A stretch of 64,000 bases of DNA from Kroppenstedtia sanguinis. Its GTDB lineage: Bacteria > Bacillota > Bacilli > Thermoactinomycetales > DSM-45169. Location: NCBI RefSeq assembly GCF_050433445.1, contig NZ_JBNPXF010000004.1, forward strand, positions 1-64,000, given 5' to 3'. A model generated the notes under the pieces. That model saw only the letters and a program-made list of their open reading frames with translations. It searched no databases and had not been told where the DNA came from. Shown here one piece after another: positions 7,489-15,864 of this stretch (position 1 is the first letter of the stretch; every line of letters begins with the position of its first letter). The position numbers and the translations under genes are program-made.

Positions 7489-7516
7489 TTGACGGTTTGG
7501 ATATCTATGGTATAAT
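7489..7516 (+). promoter_or_regulatory. Promoter of the tRNA-Arg gene
   Basis: TTGACG (7489-7494) and TATAAT (7511-7516) with a 16-bp spacer, ending 30 bp before the tRNA. It begins just after the stop codon of the phosphodiesterase gene. Confidence 0.75.
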
Positions 7517-7546
7517 CAATTTCATGAGTTGTAACTTCTCCGCCGG

Positions 7547-7932
7547 GTCCCAGTAGCTCAGCTGGATAGAGCAACGGCCTTTAATTTGGAGCCTCTGTAG
7601 GAAAACAGAAACCTGCAGAGTGGACGGCACTGTATCGGTGAACCCTTAACAGATGATGCTGATGGCGACACCGAGGAAACTTACGATCCCTCTAGAGGGG
7701 ATTCAGGAGTTTCAAAGGCTTGGGTCATTGTGCCCGAGGGTAGAGACTCTGAAGTATCATTCGAGGCCACGAGATGGCGTGGGAATGATCGTGAGGTTCC
7801 GTAGAGACTATACGTGCCGCACCTGAAATGGTGAAGATATAGTCCAGACCACAAACAATCTTTCTTGGTGGCGAAAGCCATGGTGGTATGCTAAGCCGTC
7901 GGTCGGGGGTTCGAATCCCTCCTGGGATGCCA
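7547..7932 (+). tRNA. tRNA-Arg(UCU), interrupted by a group I intron
   Basis: The exons are 7547-7581 and 7891-7932. Joined, they fold into a complete tRNA: acceptor stem GTCCCAG with CTGGGAT, D-arm GCTC/GAGC, anticodon stem ACGGC with GCCGT, loop CTTCTAA with anticodon TCT, T-arm GGGGG/CCCTC around TTCGAAT, discriminator G and encoded CCA. The 309-bp intron lies between anticodon positions 34 and 35, so it must be spliced out. Other bacterial tRNA group I introns I know of are in tRNA-Leu(UAA), tRNA-Arg(CCU), tRNA-Ile(CAU) and initiator tRNA. Confidence 0.92.
7582..7890 (+). ncRNA. Group I self-splicing intron in tRNA-Arg(UCU)
   Basis: The boundaries fit group I rules: the 5' exon ends in T and the intron ends in G (7890). 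Core elements visible are an R-like stretch GTAGAGACTATACG and the S element AAGATATAGTCC (7834-7845). GACTA (7806-7810) pairs with TAGTC (7840-7844) as P7, CACC with GGTG as P8, and TGGC-GAAA-GCCA lies in the P9 region. The start TAATTTGGAGCC resembles the start of cyanobacterial tRNA-Leu introns. The internal guide can pair with GGCCTT of the exon, with one mismatch and wobble pairs. No homing endonuclease is encoded. Confidence 0.88.
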
Positions 7933-7949
7933 AACAGCTCTGAAAGTAG

Positions 7950-7976
7950 GATGGGGTTTCATCGTGAAACCCCATC
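7950..7976 (+). repeat. Perfect hairpin after the tRNA gene
   Basis: GATGGGGTTTCA and TGAAACCCCATC are perfect 12-bp arms around TCG. No T-run follows, so it may be a processing or stability hairpin; a better terminator candidate lies at 8042-8064. Confidence 0.6.
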
Positions 7977-8041
7977 TCGAATCAACTCAATTACAGCTTT
8001 CGGGTGGATCGGATGGAGTTACAACTTTGTCAGCAAAGAGG

Positions 8042-8064
8042 CCCCTGCCCGGGGTTTTTGTTTT
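8042..8064 (+). terminator. Terminator of the tRNA transcript
   Basis: CCCC and GGGG around TGCCC, followed by TTTTTGTTTT. Confidence 0.6.
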
Positions 8065-8087
8065 GATTGCCGGGTGGTGGGTCTCTA

Positions 8088-8115
8088 TTGCAACAGAATC
8101 CGCATATGGTATAAT
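8088..8115 (+). promoter_or_regulatory. Promoter of tig
   Basis: TTGCAA (8088-8093) and TATAAT (8110-8115) with a 16-bp spacer, about 95 bp before the tig start codon. Confidence 0.6.
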
Positions 8116-8209
8116 GAAGCAGTTGCTTAAATGCACGGGTTCCTTGTGGGTGCTATCTTTGTTGTGCCTGCATGGTTGGTAATAGAGTTCGTCAGGAGGG
8201 AAAATACTG

Positions 8210-9502
8210 ATGAAGGCAAACTGGGATCAGAATGAGAACAACCGTGGTGTACTCACGGTTGAGGTGGATGAAGAGAAGCTGGGGGAAGCCCTCAATCAAG
8301 CATTTAAAAAAGTGGTAAAAGATGTGAATCTACCTGGATTCCGTAAAGGCAAGGTTCCGCGCCCGATCTTTGAAAAACGCTTTGGTGTGGAGGCCTTGTA
8401 TCAAGATGCTGTGGAGATCCTGGTTCCAGAGGCATATCAGTCTGCGGTGGAAGAGACAGGAATTGAACCTGTGGATCAACCAGAGATTGACATTGAGCAA
8501 CTGGAAAAGGGAACTCCTTTCATTTTCAAAGCGACGGTGACCGTCAAGCCGGAAGTGAAATTAGGCGATTACAAAGGGCTGGAAGTTCCGGAAAAAGACT
8601 TCTCCGTCACGGAGGAAGATGTGGAAGCCGAGCTGAAGCGGATGCAGGAACGCCAGGGGCAACTGAACCCGGTGGAAGAGGGAACTGTAGAGGAAAAGGA
8701 CCGGGTCACCCTCGATTTTGAAGGATTTGTCGACGGGGAATCCTTTGAAGGCGGCAAGGCGGAAGGGTACACTCTGGAAGTGGGATCCGGTCAGTTCATT
8801 CCTGGCTTTGAAGAGCAACTGATCGGGCTGAAACCTGAAGAGGAAAAAGAAGTCCAGGTGACCTTTCCCGAGGAGTACCATGCTGAAGAACTGGCAGGCA
8901 AAGAAGCGGTATTTCATGTGAAGGTGCACGAAATCAAACGCTTGGAGTTGCCGCAGTTAGACGATGAGTTTGCTCAGGATGTCAGCGAATTGGACACCTT
9001 GGATGAATTGAAAAAGGATATTGAGAATAAATTGAGAGAACAGAAGTCTAAGGAAGAAGAGAACTACAAACGGAACTCTTTGGTTGAAAAAGCCTCCGAA
9101 CTGGCGGAGATCGACCTGCCGGATGTGATGGTGGAGCATGAGATCGATCATATGCTGCAACATTTTGAACAGCAACTCCAGATGCAAGGGATCAATCTGG
9201 ATCAGTATGTTCAATTTACTGGACAGGAGAAGTCCGAGCTCCGTGAACAGTTTAAAGAGGATGCGGAAAAGAAGGTGCGGGCCAACCTGGTATTGGAAGC
9301 CATCGCCGCTCAGGAAAATGTGGAAGTGAGTGACGAAGAGACGGAAGCGGAAGTGAAAAAATTGGCAGAAGAGATGGGCCGCGACACCGAAGAAATCCGT
9401 AAACTCCTTGAGGCTCAAGGCGCTTTCGTTCAGATCCGAGATGAAGTGAAGATCCGAAAAACGATTGACCTACTTGTATCCAACAGTAAAAATGCGGCAT
9501 AA
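8210..9502 (+). CDS. tig: Trigger factor
   Basis: Trigger factor is the ribosome-bound chaperone and peptidyl-prolyl isomerase that meets nascent chains. The 430-residue protein has the N-terminal ribosome-docking signature GFRKGKVPR (residues 43-51), a central FKBP domain (about 150-240, with DRVTLDFEGFVDGE and FIPGFEEQLIG) and a long helical C-terminal chaperone domain. The length is normal for the family. The start at ATG 8210 follows AGGAGGG. It heads the tig-clpP-clpX cluster. Confidence 0.97.
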   Translation: MKANWDQNENNRGVLTVEVDEEKLGEALNQAFKKVVKDVNLPGFRKGKVPRPIFEKRFGVEALYQDAVEILVPEAYQSAVEETGIEPVDQPEIDIEQLEKGTPFIFKATVTVKPEVKLGDYKGLEVPEKDFSVTEEDVEAELKRMQERQGQLNPVEEGTVEEKDRVTLDFEGFVDGESFEGGKAEGYTLEVGSGQFIPGFEEQLIGLKPEEEKEVQVTFPEEYHAEELAGKEAVFHVKVHEIKRLELPQLDDEFAQDVSELDTLDELKKDIENKLREQKSKEEENYKRNSLVEKASELAEIDLPDVMVEHEIDHMLQHFEQQLQMQGINLDQYVQFTGQEKSELREQFKEDAEKKVRANLVLEAIAAQENVEVSDEETEAEVKKLAEEMGRDTEEIRKLLEAQGAFVQIRDEVKIRKTIDLLVSNSKNAA

Positions 9503-9583
9503 TGAGTATAGGACGGAACAAAAGCGAGGCACGTGAAGAGCGTGCCTTGTTTTTAAACCTATGTCCTGAAGGGAGGGGAAATC

Positions 9584-10165
9584 GTGAACTTGGTCCCCAT
9601 GGTTGTAGAACAGACCAGTCGGGGAGAGCGGGCATACGATCTGTATTCCCGTCTTTTGAAAGACCGCATAATCTTTATAGGGAGTCCGATCGACGATACG
9701 ATTGCCAACACGGTGGTTGCGCAGATGCTGTTCTTGGCGGCGGATGATCCGGACAAAGAGATCTCTCTGTACATAAATTCCCCGGGAGGATCGATCACGG
9801 CGGGAATGGCGATTTACGACACCATGCAGTACATAAAATCCGACGTTTCCACCATCTGTGTGGGGATGGCTGCCAGTATGGGCTCATTCCTGCTGGCGGC
9901 CGGAACCAAAGGGAAACGATATGCATTGCCGAACAGTGAGGTGATGATCCACCAACCACTCGGGGGAGTGCGTGGTCAGGCCGCCGATATACAGATTCAC
10001 GCCGAATGGATTCTTCAGACCAGGAAGCGGATTTATGAAATTTTGGCTGGGCGGACCGGTCAACCCCTTTCAAAAATTGAACGGGATTCTGACCGCGATT
10101 TCTTTATGGATGCTCAGGAAGCCATGGAATACGGGGTGGTGGATCAGGTAATGATCACCCGCTGA
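9584..10165 (+). CDS. clpP: ATP-dependent Clp protease proteolytic subunit
   Basis: ClpP is the serine-protease barrel that degrades proteins fed by Clp ATPases. The 193-residue product has the complete triad: Ser98 in GMAASMGSF, His123 in MIHQPLGG and Asp172 in DSDRDFFM. Start GTG at 9584 follows GGGAGGGG. In B. subtilis clpP is elsewhere; here it lies between tig and clpX as in many other bacteria. Confidence 0.96.
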   Translation: MNLVPMVVEQTSRGERAYDLYSRLLKDRIIFIGSPIDDTIANTVVAQMLFLAADDPDKEISLYINSPGGSITAGMAIYDTMQYIKSDVSTICVGMAASMGSFLLAAGTKGKRYALPNSEVMIHQPLGGVRGQAADIQIHAEWILQTRKRIYEILAGRTGQPLSKIERDSDRDFFMDAQEAMEYGVVDQVMITR

Positions 10166-10189
10166 CAGACTTTGAGAGGGGTGATACGG

Positions 10190-11452
10190 TTGTTTAAATT
10201 CAATGAGGAGAAAGGGCAACTGAAATGTTCCTTCTGCGGTAAATCACAGGATCAGGTCCGGAAGCTGGTGGCCGGTCCCGGTGTCTATATCTGTGATGAG
10301 TGCATTGAGCTTTGCAATGAGATCGTGGAAGAGGAATTGGGCAGTGAAGAGGATCTAGATCTGGAGAACCTGCCGAAGCCTCAGGAGATCAATACCATCC
10401 TGGATGAGTATGTCATCGGACAGGAGCAAGCTAAAAAATCGCTCTCTGTTGCCGTCTACAATCACTATAAAAGAATTAACAGCTCTCAAAAGTCCGACGA
10501 TGTAGAGTTGCACAAAAGCAATATCGTCATGATCGGACCGACGGGCAGCGGGAAAACATTGTTGGCCCAAACGATGGCCAAGATCTTGAATGTTCCCTTT
10601 GCAATCGCCGATGCTACTTCTTTGACTGAAGCCGGGTATGTGGGGGAAGATGTGGAGAATATTCTTCTCAAACTGATCCAGGCTGCGGATTACGATGTGG
10701 AAAAGGCGGAACGGGGGATTATCTATATTGACGAGATTGACAAGGTGGCCCGCAAGTCTGAAAACCCCTCTATCACCCGAGATGTTTCCGGTGAAGGGGT
10801 TCAACAGGCACTTCTGAAAATCCTCGAGGGCACCGTGGCCAGTGTGCCTCCTCAGGGAGGACGGAAACATCCTCATCAGGAGTTTATCCAGATCGACACC
10901 GGCAACATCCTGTTCGTCTGTGGTGGTGCATTTGATGGTTTGGAACCGATCATTAAACGCAGGATCGGTAAAAAAGTGATTGGTTTCGGTTCCGACAGCA
11001 ATACCGATGATCTGAAAGAGGGAGAGTACCTGAAGCTGGTCTTGCCGGAAGACCTGCTCCGGTTTGGTCTGATTCCGGAGTTTGTCGGCCGTCTGCCGGT
11101 AATCTCCACCCTGGAACCCTTGGATCAGGATGCTCTGGTTCGTATCTTGACCGAGCCGAAGAATGCCCTCGTCAAGCAATATCAGAAGCTCTTGGAAATG
11201 GATAATGTGAAACTCACCTTTGAAAAAGATGCCTTGAAGGCGATCGCGGATGAGGCGATCCGGCGCAACACCGGTGCTCGGGGTCTGCGTGCGATCATCG
11301 AATCGATCATGCTGGATGTCATGTTCGATCTTCCCTCCCGCGACGATGTGTCTGAGTGCGTGGTAACGGAAGCCACCGTCCGAAACAAGGTGGCCCCCAG
11401 CCTGACCACCCGCAAAGGACGCTCAGTGAACAAAAAAGAAGAGAGCGCCTGA
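10190..11452 (+). CDS. clpX: ATP-dependent Clp protease ATP-binding subunit ClpX
   Basis: ClpX is the hexameric AAA+ unfoldase partner of ClpP. The 420-residue protein has the N-terminal zinc-binding domain (CSFCGK and CDECIELC), Walker A GPTGSGKT, Walker B IIYIDEID, and the pore-loop motif GYVGEDVE. TTG at 10190 was chosen over 10172 because the product then starts MFKFNEEKGQLK as in B. subtilis, behind AGAGGGG. A strong terminator follows. Confidence 0.96.
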   Translation: MFKFNEEKGQLKCSFCGKSQDQVRKLVAGPGVYICDECIELCNEIVEEELGSEEDLDLENLPKPQEINTILDEYVIGQEQAKKSLSVAVYNHYKRINSSQKSDDVELHKSNIVMIGPTGSGKTLLAQTMAKILNVPFAIADATSLTEAGYVGEDVENILLKLIQAADYDVEKAERGIIYIDEIDKVARKSENPSITRDVSGEGVQQALLKILEGTVASVPPQGGRKHPHQEFIQIDTGNILFVCGGAFDGLEPIIKRRIGKKVIGFGSDSNTDDLKEGEYLKLVLPEDLLRFGLIPEFVGRLPVISTLEPLDQDALVRILTEPKNALVKQYQKLLEMDNVKLTFEKDALKAIADEAIRRNTGARGLRAIIESIMLDVMFDLPSRDDVSECVVTEATVRNKVAPSLTTRKGRSVNKKEESA

Positions 11453-11462
11453 AAGAAATGAA

Positions 11463-11498
11463 AGAAACGCATTCGACAGCGGGTGCGTTTCTTTTTTC
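11463..11498 (+). terminator. Terminator of clpX
   Basis: GAAACGCA pairs with TGCGTTTC, followed by TTTTTTC. Confidence 0.85.
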
Positions 11499-11607
11499 TG
11501 CTGTTGAATAAAAGGGGACTTCTCCGGAGTATTTGTGATAGAATACTGTTGGCAGATTATTATTATATAATTTAATTGGAAATCATCAGAAGTGGAGTTG
11601 TGGTTGT

Positions 11608-12732
11608 ATGCAAGTGGAAGTGGTTTCTCGGGAAGATTATTTGTCCTTCATTGAAAAACAACCTTTGGGAAATTTCATGCAGTACCCTTCTTGGGCAGAA
11701 GTGAAAACCGAGTGGAAAAACGATCTCCTGGGCTGGTTTGACACAGAGGGGCAAATGGCGGGCTGTGCTTTGATCTTATACCGCAAACTCCCCGGTTTGA
11801 ATAAGTATCTGGCTTACCTCCCCCGGGGACCGGTGATCGACTGGGAAGCAAAAAACATCAATGAATGGTTTGAACCCATGTTTGAGTTTCTCCGTCGTCG
11901 TAACGTGTTCAGTATCAAAATGGAACCCCCGGTCGTACGGGCCAAATGGAAGACTCCCACGATCAAGAATTATCTCAAAGAAGTACGGGATCACGATCTC
12001 AAAGGAAAAACCTTTCGCGATCTGGGTCCGGATGAAGTGGATGCCCATGCGGAATATGTCCAGCAAGAATTAACAGCGATGGGCTGGAAGAAAAAAGAGG
12101 CAGAGGGCGGTTTTTCCGCGATTCAACCCCAGTATGTGTTCCGATTGCCGTTACAAGATCGGAGTCTGGATGAGGTTTTTGCCGGCTTTCATTCCAACTG
12201 GCGTCGTAACGTACGTAAATCGAAAAAACAAGGTGTGGAAGTGATTGAAGGCGGGCTGGAAGAGTTACCCCAGTTTTATGATCTCCTGAAAGTAACGGCG
12301 GTGCGGGACAAGTTTTCCGTTCGGAGTTACTCTTACTTTGAAACGATGTACAAGTCACTGAAAAAAGAGGATCCGAACCGAATTCGGCTGTATTTGGCAA
12401 AGTATGAGGAGCAACTGCTGGCCTCAACCCTTGCCATTCATTCTAATGGCCACACATGGTATCTCTACGGAGCCAGTGGAAATGAGATGCGGGAAAAGAT
12501 GCCCAACCATGCGATCCAGTGGCGGATGATTCAGGACGCTCATGAACTGGGGGCACATACTTATGATTTTCGGGGAATCAGTGATGCCCTGGATGAATCG
12601 GAGCCATTGTATGGCTTACTCCGCTTTAAATTGGGCTTTGGCGGGGAAGCTTGTGAATTGATCGGAGAATGGGATTACCCCTTGCAACCTGTTCTCCATT
12701 GGGCCTTTGACATGTACATGAAGAAGCGATGA
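11608..12732 (+). CDS. FemX/FmhB-type peptidyltransferase (peptidoglycan branching)
   Basis: This family adds an amino acid from aminoacyl-tRNA to the lysine or diaminopimelate side chain of lipid II. The 374-residue protein spans the usual two GNAT-like subdomains. Supporting motifs are NFMQYPSWAEVK near the N-terminus, YLPRGPVIDW, FHSNWRRNVRKSKKQGVEV and a C-terminal DFRGI and LLRFKLGFGG region. It is followed after 15 bp by an alanine-racemase-like gene, probably in one operon, which suggests a joint role in wall peptide modification. The amino acid it adds cannot be read from sequence. Confidence 0.85.
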   Translation: MQVEVVSREDYLSFIEKQPLGNFMQYPSWAEVKTEWKNDLLGWFDTEGQMAGCALILYRKLPGLNKYLAYLPRGPVIDWEAKNINEWFEPMFEFLRRRNVFSIKMEPPVVRAKWKTPTIKNYLKEVRDHDLKGKTFRDLGPDEVDAHAEYVQQELTAMGWKKKEAEGGFSAIQPQYVFRLPLQDRSLDEVFAGFHSNWRRNVRKSKKQGVEVIEGGLEELPQFYDLLKVTAVRDKFSVRSYSYFETMYKSLKKEDPNRIRLYLAKYEEQLLASTLAIHSNGHTWYLYGASGNEMREKMPNHAIQWRMIQDAHELGAHTYDFRGISDALDESEPLYGLLRFKLGFGGEACELIGEWDYPLQPVLHWAFDMYMKKR

Positions 12733-12747
12733 CAGAGGTGGTCGACA

Positions 12748-13923
12748 ATGAGTCTCACCTTATATCTGGACCGGCGGGATTGGTTTCAGCATATGGAACA
12801 GATGGAGAAACTCTATCCCGGCTGTGTTCCGGTGATCAAAGGGAACGGCTATGGTTTTGGCAATGAAGTGTTAGCGGATGCAGCACGCAAGTTCGGCAAG
12901 CGAGAAATTGCCGTGGGAACGGTGGAAGAAGCGAGACAGTTGCAAGCGACTCATCCTTTCGAGCAGGTGATTGTACTGACACCGGTGATGTCGGAACTGA
13001 GGGAAGCCGACTTGGTTTCAGAACGGGTGTACACTGTGGGGAGTCGGGATCATCTGCAATTTCTCGTCACTGCCATCGATGGATTGCTCTCCCGTGGAGA
13101 AAGAATGGAGGAGCCCTTTCGATTGAAACTTTTGCTCAAGGGCCAATCTCCGATGAAACGATACGGTTTTTCCCTGGAGGATGCCGGTCTGTTGCCGGAA
13201 TGGATCCAAAAGGCAGAGACGGATCGGATCAAACTGGAGATCGAAGGTCTTTCCATTCATTTTCCCAAAGAAAAAACAACTTCCCAGGTAAAAGAGAAGT
13301 GTGTCGAGGATTGGTTGGAAACGATGAGTCGGGTGGGCCTTCCTCCCCGTCGCATGTATGTGAGTCACCTGTCTTCGGAACAGTATCAGGAGTTGGCGGA
13401 AAAATGGCCTGAGGTCGGGTTTGCGATGCGCCTGGGAACCGATCTCTGGCTTGCTGATAAATCCTTTATTGAAACCAAGAGCACCGTATTGGATGTACAA
13501 CCCATAAGCAAAGGGGAGCGCTTTGGCTACAAACAACAGCGCGCCCGCAAAAACGGGCATCTGGTGTTTCTGGCTGGTGGAACGGCGAATGGTGTCGGTT
13601 TGGAAGCGCCCACTTTTTCCCGGGGACTGAAAGATTGGTTGAAGCTGACGGCCTTTTGGGTGCTGGGTTTGTTCAATCGCCATCTCAGCCCCTTCACCTA
13701 TCGTGGAAAACGACTGTGGTTCGCTGAACCGCCACATATGCAGACCAGTGTCCTTTTATTTCCTGCCGGTTCTCCTCTCCCAGAGGTGGGGGAAGAGCTT
13801 CCAGTGCAATTGCGGATGACCACCGCCTCTTTTGACCGACGGGTGGAGACGGGAGAAGCGAGGGAGACGATGGATACTAGTGAAAATGAAGAAAAAGGCA
13901 ATCCTGTTCATCTAGCGCTGTAA
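12748..13923 (+). CDS. Alanine-racemase-like PLP-dependent protein
   Basis: The 391-residue protein resembles the N-terminal PLP-binding barrel of alanine racemases: PVIKGNGYGFG holds the expected cofactor lysine near residue 30, followed by IAVGTVEEARQL. The substrate region is divergent: KLLLKGQSPMKRYGF replaces the usual MNRLGF-type motif and I do not see a typical catalytic tyrosine motif in the C-terminal half. The end is charged and probably disordered. Its position directly after a FemX-type gene suggests it provides or modifies an amino acid for a wall peptide, but racemase activity is not assured. Confidence 0.7.
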   Translation: MSLTLYLDRRDWFQHMEQMEKLYPGCVPVIKGNGYGFGNEVLADAARKFGKREIAVGTVEEARQLQATHPFEQVIVLTPVMSELREADLVSERVYTVGSRDHLQFLVTAIDGLLSRGERMEEPFRLKLLLKGQSPMKRYGFSLEDAGLLPEWIQKAETDRIKLEIEGLSIHFPKEKTTSQVKEKCVEDWLETMSRVGLPPRRMYVSHLSSEQYQELAEKWPEVGFAMRLGTDLWLADKSFIETKSTVLDVQPISKGERFGYKQQRARKNGHLVFLAGGTANGVGLEAPTFSRGLKDWLKLTAFWVLGLFNRHLSPFTYRGKRLWFAEPPHMQTSVLLFPAGSPLPEVGEELPVQLRMTTASFDRRVETGEARETMDTSENEEKGNPVHLAL

Positions 13924-13939
13924 CAACGCGCAAGCCTGT

Positions 13940-13974
13940 CGCCGTGGCCCTGATGGGGGAAACGGCGTTTTTTT
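13940..13974 (+). terminator. Terminator after the racemase-like gene
   Basis: CGCCGT pairs with ACGGCG across a 16-base loop and is followed by seven T residues. Confidence 0.75.
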
Positions 13975-14072
13975 GTCCCTGATTATCCCTTGGAACCGGC
14001 GGTCATACTAACACCCATATATAAGGGTATCGACCTTTGTGTGACCTGAAGACAGACGGGGAGGAAAGGGAA

Positions 14073-15758
14073 TTGAACTGGACAATCTTGATTATGATTC
14101 TGCAGGTTTTCTTTTCGCTAGTGATCGGACTGTATTTCTGGAATTTGCTTCGGAATCAGCAATCCAGCCGCTCCGCGGTGGATCGGGAATCCCGGAAAGA
14201 GATGGACAAGTTGAGGAAGATGCGCAGTGTTTCCTTGACGGAACCCTTGTCGGAAAAAACCAGGCCTTCATCCTTTGAAGAGATTGTGGGTCAGAAAGAG
14301 GGGCTCAAGGCGTTGAAAGCGGCTCTTTGTGGACCCAATCCTCAGCATATCCTGATCTATGGCCCCCCGGGTGTGGGAAAGACCGCTGCAGCTCGGGTGG
14401 TATTGGAAGAGGCCAAAAAAAATCCACAGTCTCCTTTCAACATCACTTCGAAGTTTGTGGAGATCGATGCCACCACCGCTCGCTTTGATGAACGAGGAAT
14501 CGCCGATCCTCTGATCGGATCGGTCCACGATCCCATTTATCAGGGAGCCGGTGCCATGGGCATGGCGGGAATACCGCAACCCAAACCTGGGGCGGTTTCC
14601 AAGGCGCATGGGGGCGTTTTGTTTATCGATGAGATCGGAGAACTGCATCCGATGCAAATGAATAAGCTCTTGAAGGTTCTGGAAGATCGCAAGGTCTTTT
14701 TTGAAAGCGCCTATTACAGTTCAGAAGACGTGAATACCCCGACCCATATTCACGATATCTTTCAAAATGGTCTCCCTGCTGATTTTCGCATGGTGGGAGC
14801 TACCACGCGTACGCCAGAGGAGATTCCGTCGGCCATTCGCTCCCGTTGTGTGGAGATCTTTTTCCGGCCGCTTCTGGCGCAAGAGATCGCTCGCATTGCA
14901 GATCAGGCCATCAAGCGGATTGGGTTTGATCATGAGCCTGCCGCAGTGGATGTGATCAAGAAATATGCCACTAACGGCAGAGAAGCGGTCAATATGGTAC
15001 AGACCGCTGGTGGATTAGCACTGACTGAAGGTAAAAAAGAAATCAGAGCCTCTGATGTGGAATGGGTGGTTCACAGCAGTCAATTAACACCGCGCCCGGA
15101 TAAAAAAGTGCCGGAAAAAGCTCAACCGGGTCTGGTAAACGGGCTGGCCATCCATGGTCCCAACATGGGAATTCTGCTGGAGATTGAAGTGACTGCGATC
15201 CCGGCAGGCCCTGGACAGAAGGGTTCCATTCAGATCAGCGGGCTGGTGGATGAAGAGGAATTGGGAGGGCGGCATCGCACTCTGCGCAGAAAAAGCATGG
15301 CTCGCAGCTCGGTGGACAATGTGCTAACGGTTTTGCGCCGAACGGATATCGATCCTTATGCCTATCATTTGCACCTCAACTTTCCCGGCGGAGTACCCTT
15401 GGATGGTCCCTCAGCGGGAATCGCTATGGCTTCTGCGATCTATTCTGCCATCCGGGGGATCCGGGTGGATAATCGCTTGGCGATGACCGGCGAATTGAGT
15501 ATCCATGGGAAAGTGAGACCTGTTGGCGGAATTGTGACCAAAGTGGAGGCGGCCAAAGAGGCAGGAGCTAAACGGGTATTAATCCCTGAAGAAAATATGC
15601 AGGCGCTGTTTTCGGAGATGGATGGGATTCAGGTGATCCCTGTTAGAGAAATTGAAGAGGTGTTGCAAGCTCTGCCTACAGAAGCTACTGAGGAAGAGCA
15701 ACAGGGTACGATGTCTGCATCGACGGTACTGACGGCCTCCCCTTCGCCGATGACCTGA
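14073..15758 (+). CDS. lonB: Sporulation-specific ATP-dependent protease LonB
   Basis: LonB is the forespore-associated Lon-type protease of endospore formers. The 561-residue protein has an N-terminal membrane segment (about residues 3-23, then YFWNLLRNQQ), an AAA+ domain with Walker A GPPGVGKT and Walker B VLFIDEIGE, and a C-terminal Lon protease domain with the serine in LDGPSAGIA and lysine in VEAAKEAGAK. TTG at 14073 was chosen because the product then starts MNWTILI like B. subtilis LonB, behind GGGGAGGAAAGG. It precedes lonA, as in B. subtilis. Confidence 0.95.
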   Translation: MNWTILIMILQVFFSLVIGLYFWNLLRNQQSSRSAVDRESRKEMDKLRKMRSVSLTEPLSEKTRPSSFEEIVGQKEGLKALKAALCGPNPQHILIYGPPGVGKTAAARVVLEEAKKNPQSPFNITSKFVEIDATTARFDERGIADPLIGSVHDPIYQGAGAMGMAGIPQPKPGAVSKAHGGVLFIDEIGELHPMQMNKLLKVLEDRKVFFESAYYSSEDVNTPTHIHDIFQNGLPADFRMVGATTRTPEEIPSAIRSRCVEIFFRPLLAQEIARIADQAIKRIGFDHEPAAVDVIKKYATNGREAVNMVQTAGGLALTEGKKEIRASDVEWVVHSSQLTPRPDKKVPEKAQPGLVNGLAIHGPNMGILLEIEVTAIPAGPGQKGSIQISGLVDEEELGGRHRTLRRKSMARSSVDNVLTVLRRTDIDPYAYHLHLNFPGGVPLDGPSAGIAMASAIYSAIRGIRVDNRLAMTGELSIHGKVRPVGGIVTKVEAAKEAGAKRVLIPEENMQALFSEMDGIQVIPVREIEEVLQALPTEATEEEQQGTMSASTVLTASPSPMT

Positions 15759-15784
15759 GAAAATCCGCAATCGGCCAGCTGTCA

Positions 15785-15813
15785 TGGACAAAAGAGAATG
15801 AATAAGATAAAAT
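15785..15813 (+). promoter_or_regulatory. Promoter of lonA
   Basis: TGGACA (15785-15790) and TAAAAT (15808-15813) with a 17-bp spacer, 51 bp upstream of the lonA start codon. Confidence 0.55.
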
Positions 15814-15864
15814 CGTACAAAGCTCGACAAAACGACATCGGAGACGGCATTCGGAGGTGCATTC

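Noticed and set aside
7888..8130. 80-codon open frame starting MLSRRSGVRIPPG
   Set aside because: Its start is the 3' exon of tRNA-Arg; such translations are common shadows of tRNA genes.
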